From Candidatus Cardinium hertigii (GTDB taxonomy: Bacteria > Bacteroidota > Bacteroidia > Cytophagales_A > Amoebophilaceae): a stretch of DNA of 13,377 nt. Under the pieces are notes generated by a model, which did no database searches, was not told where the DNA came from, and saw only the letters and a program-made list of their open reading frames with translations. Shown here piece after piece: positions 7,955-13,377 of the stretch (position 1 is the first letter of the stretch; each line of letters starts with the position of its first letter). The position numbers were made by a program, and so were the translations under genes. The stretch lies in contig NZ_RARA01000015.1 of assembly GCF_003788695.1 (NCBI RefSeq), positions 949-14,325 on the forward strand. The letters are read 5' to 3'.

Positions 7955-9175
7955 ATGTTGACTACTATTGTCTGGGATCAATCTCCTGAACTATTACAAA
8001 CAGGTCCTTTTTCGCTTAACTGGTATGGCATTTGTTTTGCTATGGCTTTTATTACGGCGCTTCCTATTTGGTATCATATGTTTGCCAAAGCAGGCAAAGA
8101 AAGTATAGAAGCGGAACGGCTCCAGCGATATATTACCCTTGGGGTTATATTGGGGGCTCGTTTAGGGCATGTTTTTTTTTATGACTGGGATTATTTTAAG
8201 CATCACCTCATTCAAATATTTTTGCCCGTTGTTTTCTTCCCCAAATTTAAAATAGTTGGGTTTACTGGGCTTGCAAGCCATGGAGCGACTATTGGCATTA
8301 TCCTGGCTGTTTTTCTTTATGTAAAACGTATACAAATATCTATTTCTCCATTTAGGATCCATTTAAAAAACCGTCGACCTGCCGGAGAACTTTTATGGAT
8401 TTTTGATCATTTGGTTATTCTCGTTGCCTTAGGTGGCGTATTTATTCGTATAGGGAATTTTATGAATTCTGAGATTATTGGTAAACCTACGCAGGGTAAA
8501 TATGGCGTAGTATTCCTTAGGGATATACGAGAAGATTTGTATGCAAACCATGCTTCGATGATAGAAAAGGTTATGGGTAAGGTAGCTAACAGTAGACCTA
8601 TGCCTATGCCGATCAAGCGTAACCATCAGCCCATTCAACTATCCATTTCTTTTAAGGATACTATACAAGATGAAGAGATGGTCAAAAATTTCCTGCAAGG
8701 GTCTTTGAAAAATAGTTTAGTGCGCATGTCGCATAGCCCTGAAGCTATGATATATGAACAATATGGAACGCCTCTATCTTATACACTTACCAAACACAAT
8801 GGAGGCTACCAAGCCATTGTCTATACCTTTGGTATTCCTAGACATCCATCACAGCTCTATGAATCATTTTCCTGTTTTTTACTTTTTATTTCCTTATTTC
8901 TTTGGTGGCGTAAAAAAGGTCCAGTATTAGCCCCTGGTCGTATGGCTGGAATGTTTATGGTAATGCTTTTTACACTGCGTTTTTTTTACGAATTCTATAA
9001 AGAAAATCAAGTAGCATTTGAAAACTCCATGTGGCTTAATATGGGTCAATTACTAAGTTTGCCTTGTATCGTAGGAGGGTTATGGTTACTATTGCGCACC
9101 GTTCCTAGGTCAAAAGAAAAAGCGTCCGTTCATGCCTCTGGCAAGGGTATCATTACCAATAAGAACGTACATTGA
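7955..9175 (+). CDS. lgt: Prolipoprotein diacylglyceryl transferase with an internal insertion of about 100 residues
   Basis: Lgt is an inner-membrane enzyme that moves diacylglycerol from phosphatidylglycerol to the lipobox Cys of prolipoproteins. Core motifs are present: NWYG (22-25), GARLGHVFFY (67-76), SHG (108-110, with the essential-type His109), the signature IRIGNFMNSEIIGKPT (164-179), PRHPSQLYES (295-304) and LRFFYEFYKENQ near 343-354. Several hydrophobic membrane segments are evident (about 22-42, 60-77, 102-123, 149-165, 305-318, 329-345, 364-382). At 406 residues it exceeds the typical 260-300. The excess sits between the signature and PRHPSQLYE (about 191-291), is hydrophilic, and probably forms an extra domain on the periplasmic side. 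The start ATG follows pepA by 7 bp, so co-transcription is likely. Confidence 0.94.
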   Translation: MLTTIVWDQSPELLQTGPFSLNWYGICFAMAFITALPIWYHMFAKAGKESIEAERLQRYITLGVILGARLGHVFFYDWDYFKHHLIQIFLPVVFFPKFKIVGFTGLASHGATIGIILAVFLYVKRIQISISPFRIHLKNRRPAGELLWIFDHLVILVALGGVFIRIGNFMNSEIIGKPTQGKYGVVFLRDIREDLYANHASMIEKVMGKVANSRPMPMPIKRNHQPIQLSISFKDTIQDEEMVKNFLQGSLKNSLVRMSHSPEAMIYEQYGTPLSYTLTKHNGGYQAIVYTFGIPRHPSQLYESFSCFLLFISLFLWWRKKGPVLAPGRMAGMFMVMLFTLRFFYEFYKENQVAFENSMWLNMGQLLSLPCIVGGLWLLLRTVPRSKEKASVHASGKGIITNKNVH

Positions 9176-9177
9176 AA

Positions 9178-9375
9178 AAACGTATCCGTTTACTTGCGTG
9201 GTAGCCATATTTTATAGATTGTAGCAAATTGCTAATTAATAATTAATAATTTTATCCATTTTAAAAAAAAACTACTTCTTTTACAGCTATTTTTTTTGCT
9301 TGATCAAGAAAAGTAACAAGTAATGTAGTAATTACATTAAAAACATTGCTATTATGCAAATGAATGGATACGTTT
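9178..9375. mobile_element. MITE-like repeat element, 198 bp, imperfect 15-bp terminal inverted repeats
   Basis: The left end AAACGTATCCGTTTA (9178-9192) and the reverse complement of the right end (9361-9375) match at 13 of 15 positions. Directly inside the left end lies TATTTTATAGATTGTAGCAA (9208-9227), the inverted form of the block also found at 6152 and 11731. Further in, 9286-9317 is a degenerate version (TTTTTTGCTTGATCAAG) of the palindrome at 11694-11725. The element starts 2 bp after the lgt stop and fills most of the gap before infC. No coding content and no clear target-site duplication. Confidence 0.7.
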
Positions 9376-9474
9376 AGATATTCGTATTTTAGTTCAGTAG
9401 CCAGAAAAAAAGCCTGTTAGCGTCAGCATAATCGATTAAAGCAAACCATACCCATATTATTAGACATTAGACAT

Positions 9475-10002
9475 TTGAAAAATTTGATAAAAGAAACACA
9501 CAACGTAAATGAACGTATTACAGCGCAAAAGGTACGTTTGGTTGGCGAAAATGTAACTACTGGCATTTACAGTACCCGTGAAGCTTTAGCGATTGCAAGG
9601 GCCCAAGAACTTGATTTAGTAGAAGTTTCCACAGCAAGTGACTTCCCTGTTTGCAAAGTGATGGATTATGCTAAGTTTAAATATTTACAGAAAAGAAAGC
9701 ATAAAGAGATAAAAAGCAATGCTCAAAAGGTTGTTATAAAAGAAATTCGTTTTGGTCCCAACACAAGCGACCATGACTTTGATTTTAAATTAAAGCATGC
9801 TATTAACTTTTTGGAATCTGGTGCTAAAGTTAAGGTTTGTGTTAAATTTGTAGGTAGGCAGATTATGTTCAAAGAAAGGGGAGAATTAATTTTGCTTAGA
9901 TTTTCTCAAGGCTTAGAAGCCTATGGAAAAGTGGAGCAGCTACCTAAATTAGAAGGTAAGAAAATGAGTATAACCGTAACGCCATTGCCCTCTAAAAAGT
10001 AG
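9475..10002 (+). CDS. infC: Translation initiation factor IF-3, non-ATG start
   Basis: IF3 binds the 30S subunit, prevents premature 50S joining and checks the initiator codon. Both domains are present: the N-terminal NVNERITAQKVRLVGEN (about 10-26) with STREALAIA and LDLVEVS, a linker with PVCKVMDYAKFKY and a lysine-rich KRKHKEIKSNAQ, then the C-terminal VIKEIRFGPNTSDHDFDFKLKHA and FLESGAKVKVCVKFVGRQ. At 175 residues it has normal length. There is no in-frame ATG between the upstream stop at 9418 and the first conserved residues. TTG at 9475 is the most likely start; ATT at 9466 is the alternative. Rare start codons in infC are a known means of IF3 autoregulation in E. coli, so the same control is plausible here. 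Confidence 0.94.
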   Translation: MKNLIKETHNVNERITAQKVRLVGENVTTGIYSTREALAIARAQELDLVEVSTASDFPVCKVMDYAKFKYLQKRKHKEIKSNAQKVVIKEIRFGPNTSDHDFDFKLKHAINFLESGAKVKVCVKFVGRQIMFKERGELILLRFSQGLEAYGKVEQLPKLEGKKMSITVTPLPSKK

Positions 10003-10199
10003 TTTTGTGAATGGATAGGCTAACATTGCTGTTTTTTGAAAATTTTTTGTTATATTTTTACGTTCGGGGCCTACTTTAAAAGAAAAGACAAGGGTAGTTA
10101 GTTTATTTTATCCGAGGGTATACCTTTGCTAAATAAATGCTAATAAAAAATTAAACGATTGGCTTATAACTAAACTTATTTAAATTTAAATATAAAAAG
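10003..10199. other. Spacer between infC and rpmI
   Basis: This 197-bp spacer has no gene and no clear copy of the dispersed repeat. It holds T-rich DNA followed by a short GC-richer patch (10063-10073) and ends in a very AT-rich stretch with the self-complementary ATTTAAATTTAAAT before rpmI. infC-rpmI gaps are usually shorter, so this may hold a separate promoter or a ribosomal-protein leader. No known L20-type leader could be recognised by eye. Confidence 0.4.
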
Positions 10200-10400
10200 A
10201 TGCCAAAAATTAAAACACATGCTGGTTCAAAAAAAAGGTTTCAGGTAACAGGTACAGGTAAAATTAAGCGAAAACATGCTTTTAAAAGACATTGTCTGTC
10301 TAAAAATTTAAAATCCACAAAGCAAAAAAGACATCTTACGCATAGTACGTTGGTGCATAAAGCCGATGTGCCAGCTATTCGTAAGCTGCTAGCCATCTAA
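10200..10400 (+). CDS. rpmI: 50S ribosomal protein L35 (bL35)
   Basis: This is a small, basic large-subunit protein of 66 residues, the normal length. The N-terminus [24 protein letters not shown] is the family hallmark (K-x-K-T-x-x-x-x-x-KRF-x-x-TGxGKxKR), followed by a His/Lys-rich middle and the C-terminal DVPAIRKLL. The position after infC matches the widely conserved infC-rpmI-rplT order. The next gene, rplT, is separated by 298 bp that contain repeat DNA, which is unusual. Confidence 0.97.
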   Translation: MPKIKTHAGSKKRFQVTGTGKIKRKHAFKRHCLSKNLKSTKQKRHLTHSTLVHKADVPAIRKLLAI

Positions 10401-10464
10401 TGGTTATAGTACTTTAAATGGTTATAGTATCTTAAGCTGCTTTGTGTTGAAAACAATTTTGCCT

Positions 10465-10543
10465 AGAAAAGTTGGCTGTGCTTTACCCCACCAGATGTAT
10501 CTGGCGGGGGGGCTGTTCCGCTTCGGAATTCAGCGTACTGGGG
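10465..10543. repeat. Partial copy of the GC-rich hairpin module, carrying a nested hairpin insertion
   Basis: GAAAAGTTGGCTGTG followed by TTCCGCTTCGGAATTCAGCG matches the module at about 11503-11538 (GAAAAGCTGGCTGCG, TTCCGCTTCGGGATTCAGTG). Between these two parts this copy has about 34 extra bases flanked by the direct repeat GGCTGT (10474-10479 and 10511-10516). They contain a hairpin: CCCC 10486-10489 and CCAGA 10491-10495 pair with TCTGG 10500-10504 and GGGG 10506-10509. A second hairpin follows: GCTG 10512-10515 and TTCCG 10516-10520 pair with CGGAA 10524-10528 and CAGC 10531-10534. Confidence 0.65.
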
Positions 10544-10544
10544 A

Positions 10545-10640
10545 TATTCGTTCAGTCGTGTAGCCTATGCGTATCCGTATTCGTACCCATTAGAAATAGT
10601 GCAAATAATGCAAGTCATAAAAAACGCGCTTTGAAAAAAC
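10545..10640. repeat. Left-end unit of the GTATCCGTTCA family between rpmI and rplT
   Basis: TATTCGTTCAGTCGTGTAGC and the following sequence up to AAAAACGCGCTTTGAAAAAACTGTGG match the tandem units at 11256-11338 and 11339-11422. The match includes the inner TATCCGTATTCG word, the CCCATTA-AATAG-GCA-AATAATGCAAG segment, and the downstream CTTTGAA-AAA-CTGTG that continues unit 3 at 11423-11440. It thus includes the junction between the tandem unit and the GC-rich module. No partner right end is visible before rplT. Confidence 0.7.
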
Positions 10641-10698
10641 TGTGGAAAGAAAAGAAAGGTATATAAAACAATATTAAACTATAAAATAGAAAATAGCA

Positions 10699-11043
10699 AT
10701 GCCAAGATCAATTAATGCAGTAGCATCAAAAGCAAAGAAAAAACGTCTATTAAAATTAGCAAAAGGTTACTGGGGTAAAAGAAAAAATGTTTGGACCGTA
10801 GCTAAAAATGCTGTTGAAAAAGGGCTTTTATATGCCTATAGAGATCGTAAAACAAAAAAAAGAGAGATAAGGGCATTGTGGATTCAGCGCATCAATGCAG
10901 CTGCACGCATGCATGGTATTTCTTATGCTCAGTTTATGGGCAAGCTTAAACAAACCGATATTGGTATGGATAGAAAAACGCTTGCTGATTTAGCCATGAA
11001 CCATCCCAGTGCATTTAAAGCTATTGTACAAAAAGTAACTTAA
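10699..11043 (+). CDS. rplT: 50S ribosomal protein L20 (bL20)
   Basis: bL20 is an early 23S rRNA-binding assembly protein of the large subunit. It has 114 residues, the usual size. The basic N-terminal half contains [45 protein letters not shown], and the globular half has the family core [22 protein letters not shown], then [14 protein letters not shown]. In other bacteria bL20 represses its own operon by binding the leader. Here the region just upstream of rplT is made of dispersed repeat DNA, so either control is exerted further upstream or it has been lost. No terminator follows within view. Confidence 0.97.
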   Translation: MPRSINAVASKAKKKRLLKLAKGYWGKRKNVWTVAKNAVEKGLLYAYRDRKTKKREIRALWIQRINAAARMHGISYAQFMGKLKQTDIGMDRKTLADLAMNHPSAFKAIVQKVT

Positions 11044-11180
11044 AATTTTGCCCATTAAGATTTGTAGCGTTTTTCTTTGATTTTCGTGCGCATGGATAAT
11101 ACGGAATAGGCGTATAAGTATTTCGTTAAATGTATAATTATGAAAAGCATTACGCATCAGATCAAACTAGTTTGTATCCG
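11044..11180. other. Non-coding start of the long rplT-prfA gap
   Basis: No gene, convincing terminator or repeat is seen here up to 11173. At 11174-11180 an extra GTATCCG abuts the first tandem unit, a duplicated tip of the repeat family. Confidence 0.4.
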
Positions 11181-11422
11181 GTATCCGTTCAGTGGTGTGG
11201 CCTATGCGATCCGTATTCGTAATACAATTTAGAAATAGGTACAAGTTCTATCGTGGTATCCGTTTAGTCGTGTGGCCTATACGTATCTGTGTTCACACCC
11301 ATTAAAAATAGCACAATAATGCAAGATCATAAAAACGCGTATCCGTTCAGTCAAGTGGCCTATACGTATCTATTTCACACCAATTAGCAATAGCGCAATA
11401 CTAGTAGATTGTAAAAAATGCG
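11181..11422. repeat. Three tandem left-end units (75, 83 and 84 bp) of the dispersed repeat family
   Basis: Units start at 11181, 11256 and 11339. Each opens GTATCCGTT(C/T)AGT, then GTGGCCTAT, an inner TATC(C/T)GT-TTC word, and an AATTAG/ATTAAAAATAG segment. Units 2 and 3 end in an AAAAA(C/T)GCG word. The same left-end sequence occurs singly at 6090 and 10545. The units differ by many substitutions, so the array is not a recent expansion. It is not a CRISPR array: the whole unit repeats rather than a short repeat alternating with unique spacers. Confidence 0.75.
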
Positions 11423-11426
11423 CCTT

Positions 11427-11672
11427 GAACAAAGCTGTGACTAGAAAATTTCAGTCTGAAAGGTAGTAGAAAATCAGCCTGTTTGAGCCTACTCTTCGTC
11501 TTTGAAAAGCTGGCTGCGTTCCGCTTCGGGATTCAGTGTACTCGCATAGTGGGTACTATGCTGCGTGCACTTCACCCTCGCGCGCCTTGCGAGCTTTCCA
11601 AATCCATTGAGTAACCGTAGAGGGCGAGTTCTGATTTTCAGCTTGCAGACTGAATTTTTAACAGCTTTGTTC
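11427..11672. repeat. GC-rich hairpin-dense module of 246 bp with inverted-repeat ends
   Basis: The ends GAACAAAGCTGT...TTCAGTCTG (11427-11458) and the reverse complement of 11646-11672 match over two blocks of 12 and about 13 bp. The interior, from about 11507 to 11635, is visibly richer in G+C than the rest of the window. It holds successive hairpins: TTCCG-CTT-CGGGA (11519-11531), the perfect GCATAGT / ACTATGC (11544-11550 with 11555-11561) and CTCGC / GCGAG (11577-11581 with 11589-11593). A fragment recurs at 10465-10543. A 61-codon minus-strand frame exists but has no family resemblance that I recognise and looks incidental. Confidence 0.65.
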
Positions 11673-11693
11673 ACCAGCGCTTGATTTTTTTTG

Positions 11694-11725
11694 GCTACTT
11701 TTTTTGATCAAGCAAAAAAAGTAGC
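11694..11725. repeat. Perfect 12-bp palindrome with an 8-nt loop
   Basis: GCTACTTTTTTT (11694-11705) and AAAAAAAGTAGC (11714-11725) are exact reverse complements around GATCAAGC. A degenerate version is inside the 9178-9375 element (9286-9317). In either direction the stem has a T-run, so it could act as a bidirectional terminator, but its recurrence inside the repeat family suggests that it is an internal part of that family. Confidence 0.65.
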
Positions 11726-11730
11726 TGTAA

Positions 11731-11776
11731 TTGCTATAATCTATAAAATATGGCCATCACACAAGTGAACGGATAC
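11731..11776. repeat. Right-end unit of the dispersed repeat family
   Basis: TTGCTATAATCTATAAAATA (11731-11750) followed by TGGCCATCACACAAG and the tip TGAACGGATAC (11766-11776) matches, in inverted form, the start of the 9178 element and the right half of the 6087-6205 element. With the left tips from 11181 it would bound a composite of 596 bp. An 8-bp inverted repeat, CTAAAATT / AATTTTAG (11776-11783 with 11787-11794), follows at once, upstream of prfA. Confidence 0.7.
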
Positions 11777-11877
11777 TAAAATTCACAATTTTAGCTTTTA
11801 AGATACGTTAAAAATGGCTTTCCGCTGTAGCGCGTATAAAATATATGTAGGCCCTACCGCAAACTAGTATAAAGCAT

Positions 11878-12963
11878 ATGATAGAGCAATTAAAATCCGT
11901 TAAAAAGCGCTTTCATGAAGTAGAAGCAGCTCTTTCCCAACCAGATGTTATCAATGATATAAAAGCTTACACTGCACTCAATAAAGAATACAGCAAGTTA
12001 TCTAAAATTGTAGATGTGTATAATAGTTATAAGCTTATTGTAGAAAACATAAAAGAGGCAAAAGAAATATTAAATATTGAAAAAGAAGAAGCCTTTCGTG
12101 AGTTTGCAAAACAAGAACTTACTATTATGCTAGATAAGAAAGCTATTTTAGAAGCACAATTACGAGATACACTTATTCCCAATGATCCCAATGATAGTAG
12201 TAACATTGTTTTAGAAATTAGAGCAGGTATTGGCGGCGATGAAGCAGCTATTTTTACAGGAGATCTTTTTCGGATGTACAAACGTTTTGCAGAAAAAATG
12301 AAGTGGGATTTTTCTACTGTATATACCATAGAAGGTACCTCTGGGGGATGGAAAGAGATCGTCTGTACCATTATGGGGCAGGATGTCTATGGTCTAATGA
12401 AATATGAATCTGGTGTACATCGGGTACAGCGAGTACCTACTACTGAAACGCAAGGTCGTATACACACTTCAGCAGCCAGTGTAGTGGTGCTACCAGAAGC
12501 GGACGATGTGGAAATCAATTTAGATTTAAATGATGTACGCAAAGATACCTTTTGTTCTTCTGGACCAGGTGGTCAGTCTGTAAACACTACCTATTCAGCA
12601 GTGCGCCTCACCCATTTGCCTACTGGTCTAATTGTCTCCTGCCAAGATGGTAAATCGCAAATCAAAAATTATGAAAAAGCTTTAAAAGTATTGCGTTCTA
12701 GGCTTTATGATATGGAAGTTAAAAAACAACAAGAAGCTATTGGCATAGAACGAAAATCTATGGTTAAAAGTGGAGATAGGGGAGATAAAATCAGAACCTA
12801 TAATTTCCCTCAGGGTCGTGCAACAGATCACCGGATTGGTTACACCGAACATAATTTAGCTGCCATATTGGATGGAGCCATATTGCATATGATTGAAGCT
12901 TTACGTATTGCAGATAACGCCCAAAAATTACAAACCGGGGAAACAGCAGATGTTAAGGTTTAA
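11878..12963 (+). CDS. prfA: Peptide chain release factor 1
   Basis: RF1 reads UAA and UAG in the ribosomal A site and triggers peptide release. The specificity motif is P-x-T: Pro187-Thr188-Thr189 in RVPTTETQGRIHTSA, which identifies RF1 rather than RF2 (SPF). The catalytic GGQ is at 231-233 in SSGPGGQSVNTT; the glutamine is the residue methylated by PrmC. Further marks are the helical N-terminal domain, EIRAGIGGDEAAIF (113-126), GVHRVQRV (179-186) and the C-terminal DHRIGYTEHNL. At 361 residues it has the usual length. The ATG at 11878 fits the expected N-terminus MIEQLKSVKKRF. It follows an 834-bp gap filled largely by repeats, so its promoter is probably within 11777-11877. Confidence 0.97.
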   Translation: MIEQLKSVKKRFHEVEAALSQPDVINDIKAYTALNKEYSKLSKIVDVYNSYKLIVENIKEAKEILNIEKEEAFREFAKQELTIMLDKKAILEAQLRDTLIPNDPNDSSNIVLEIRAGIGGDEAAIFTGDLFRMYKRFAEKMKWDFSTVYTIEGTSGGWKEIVCTIMGQDVYGLMKYESGVHRVQRVPTTETQGRIHTSAASVVVLPEADDVEINLDLNDVRKDTFCSSGPGGQSVNTTYSAVRLTHLPTGLIVSCQDGKSQIKNYEKALKVLRSRLYDMEVKKQQEAIGIERKSMVKSGDRGDKIRTYNFPQGRATDHRIGYTEHNLAAILDGAILHMIEALRIADNAQKLQTGETADVKV

Positions 12964-13056
12964 ATTATAAAAATATACAAATAGCTATAAAATTACTTTT
13001 GCTTTTGATAAGAAATAGCTACATTTGTATTCAAGTTCATATGGTGCCAAGGCGTT

Positions 13057-13129
13057 GATCTCGTAGCTCAGCTGGTAGAGCATCTCCCTTTTAAGGAGAG
13101 GGTCCTGGGTTCGAGCCCCAGCGGGATCA
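13057..13129 (+). tRNA. tRNA-Lys (anticodon UUU)
   Basis: A complete 73-nt cloverleaf: acceptor GATCTCG (13057-13063) pairs with CGGGATC (13122-13128) with one G-U pair; D stem GCTC/GAGC (13066-13069 with 13078-13081); anticodon stem TCTCC/GGAGA (13083-13087 with 13095-13099) around loop CTTTTAA, anticodon TTT at 13090-13092; T stem CTGGG/CCCAG around TTCGAGC. The discriminator is A13129. The following CACG is not CCA, so the CCA end must be added by a nucleotidyltransferase. tRNA-Lys(UUU) reads both AAA and AAG, which suits this lysine-AAA-rich genome. It is not itself a MiaA target because the anticodon does not read UNN codons. Confidence 0.97.
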
Positions 13130-13307
13130 CGTTTATAGTCAATTTGATTACAAGGTATTATTCTTATGATATAAGATATGTTATTACGGCCATTATATGT
13201 AACGTACATTTTACCAGTTTTTTTTGTAAAAAACAGAGATATTTTAAGGTAATTTTTAATTAATATATTTTTTACAATTTGCACTAATTACATTAAACTA
13301 AATAACC
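13130..13307. other. Spacer after tRNA-Lys
   Basis: 178 bp of AT-rich DNA. A weak 5-bp stem (13197-13201 with 13205-13209) precedes a T-run at about 13221-13228; this is too weak to call a terminator. No repeat-family copy is seen. Confidence 0.35.
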
Positions 13308-13377
13308 ATGATGTATAAGAATTTTATTTTAAAAGGGTTTTGCATCCTATTGTTAACTGCTGCAGGAAGATGTGATG
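13308..13377 (+). CDS. Start of an unknown gene with a signal-like N-terminus, cut by the window edge
   Basis: An ATG at 13308 (or the next codon, 13311) opens a frame that runs to the right edge for 23 codons. The translation begins MMYKNFILKGF and continues with the hydrophobic stretch CILLLTAAG, then RCD. A basic start followed by a hydrophobic core looks like a signal peptide. A Cys follows, but Arg directly before it does not fit the usual lipobox, so export by signal peptidase I or a membrane anchor is as likely. Too little is visible to name the protein. Confidence 0.45.
   Translation, partial: MMYKNFILKGFCILLLTAAGRCD

Noticed and set aside
10472..10666. Plus-strand 64-codon frame between rpmI and rplT
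   Set aside because: It consists entirely of repeat-module and left-end repeat sequence, with no recognisable protein features. Its lysine-rich end is a by-product of A-rich DNA.
11181..11422. Possible CRISPR array
   Set aside because: The whole 75-84 bp unit is repeated with substitutions throughout. There is no pattern of constant short repeats with unique spacers, and no cas genes are in the window.
11489..11674. Minus-strand 61-codon frame rich in Arg/Lys in the GC-rich module
   Set aside because: It begins with GTG inside an inverted repeat, covers the hairpins, and the fragment of the module at 10465-10543 does not keep the frame. It is better explained as repeat DNA than as a gene.
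13196..13228. Terminator after tRNA-Lys
   Set aside because: The stem is only 5 bp and is separated from the T-run. It is not distinguishable from chance in such AT-rich DNA.
12985..13284. Minus-strand 99-codon frame
   Set aside because: It runs through the complete tRNA-Lys gene on the other strand and has no protein features.

Overview
The window looks like a stretch of chromosome from an AT-rich member of the Bacteroidota with a reduced, repeat-laden genome. The best guess is an intracellular symbiont of the Cardinium/Amoebophilus type. That placement is inferred from the style of the proteins (long Ddl, enlarged Lgt, GPGGQ-type RF1), the scarcity of clear Shine-Dalgarno sequences, the wide repeat-filled intergenic gaps and an Rpn-family nuclease gene. 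No 16S gene is present to confirm it.

Layout. The left edge (1-661, minus strand) holds the N-terminal part of an Rpn/YhgA-like PD-(D/E)XK nuclease. A 347-bp divergent spacer with small tandem and inverted repeats follows. Every other protein gene is on the plus strand: miaA (tRNA modification); clpP-clpX-ddl, a tight cluster in which clpX and ddl overlap; ssb; pepA-lgt, 7 bp apart; infC-rpmI-rplT, the conserved IF3-L35-L20 cluster but widely spread; prfA (RF1); a tRNA-Lys(UUU); and the first 23 codons of an unknown gene with a hydrophobic N-terminus at the right edge. The coding part is housekeeping: translation (infC, rpmI, rplT, prfA, tRNA-Lys, miaA), proteolysis (clpP, clpX, pepA), envelope biogenesis (ddl for peptidoglycan precursor, lgt for lipoproteins) and DNA maintenance (ssb).

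The unusual content is between the genes. Copies and fragments of one repeat family lie in five intergenic gaps. Its tip is GTATCCGTTCA. The cleanest copy (6087-6205) is a 119-bp element with perfect 14-bp terminal inverted repeats. Others are a 198-bp copy (9178-9375), a half copy between rpmI and rplT, and a composite region of about 600 bp upstream of prfA (11181-11776). The composite region contains three tandem left-end units, a GC-rich hairpin-dense module with its own inverted-repeat ends, a perfect 12-bp palindrome and a right end. No transposase is visible, so the family looks non-autonomous (MITE-like) or is the remains of insertion-sequence ends. The GC-rich hairpin module, present again as a fragment at 10465-10543, is the best candidate here for an undescribed structured or mobile element.
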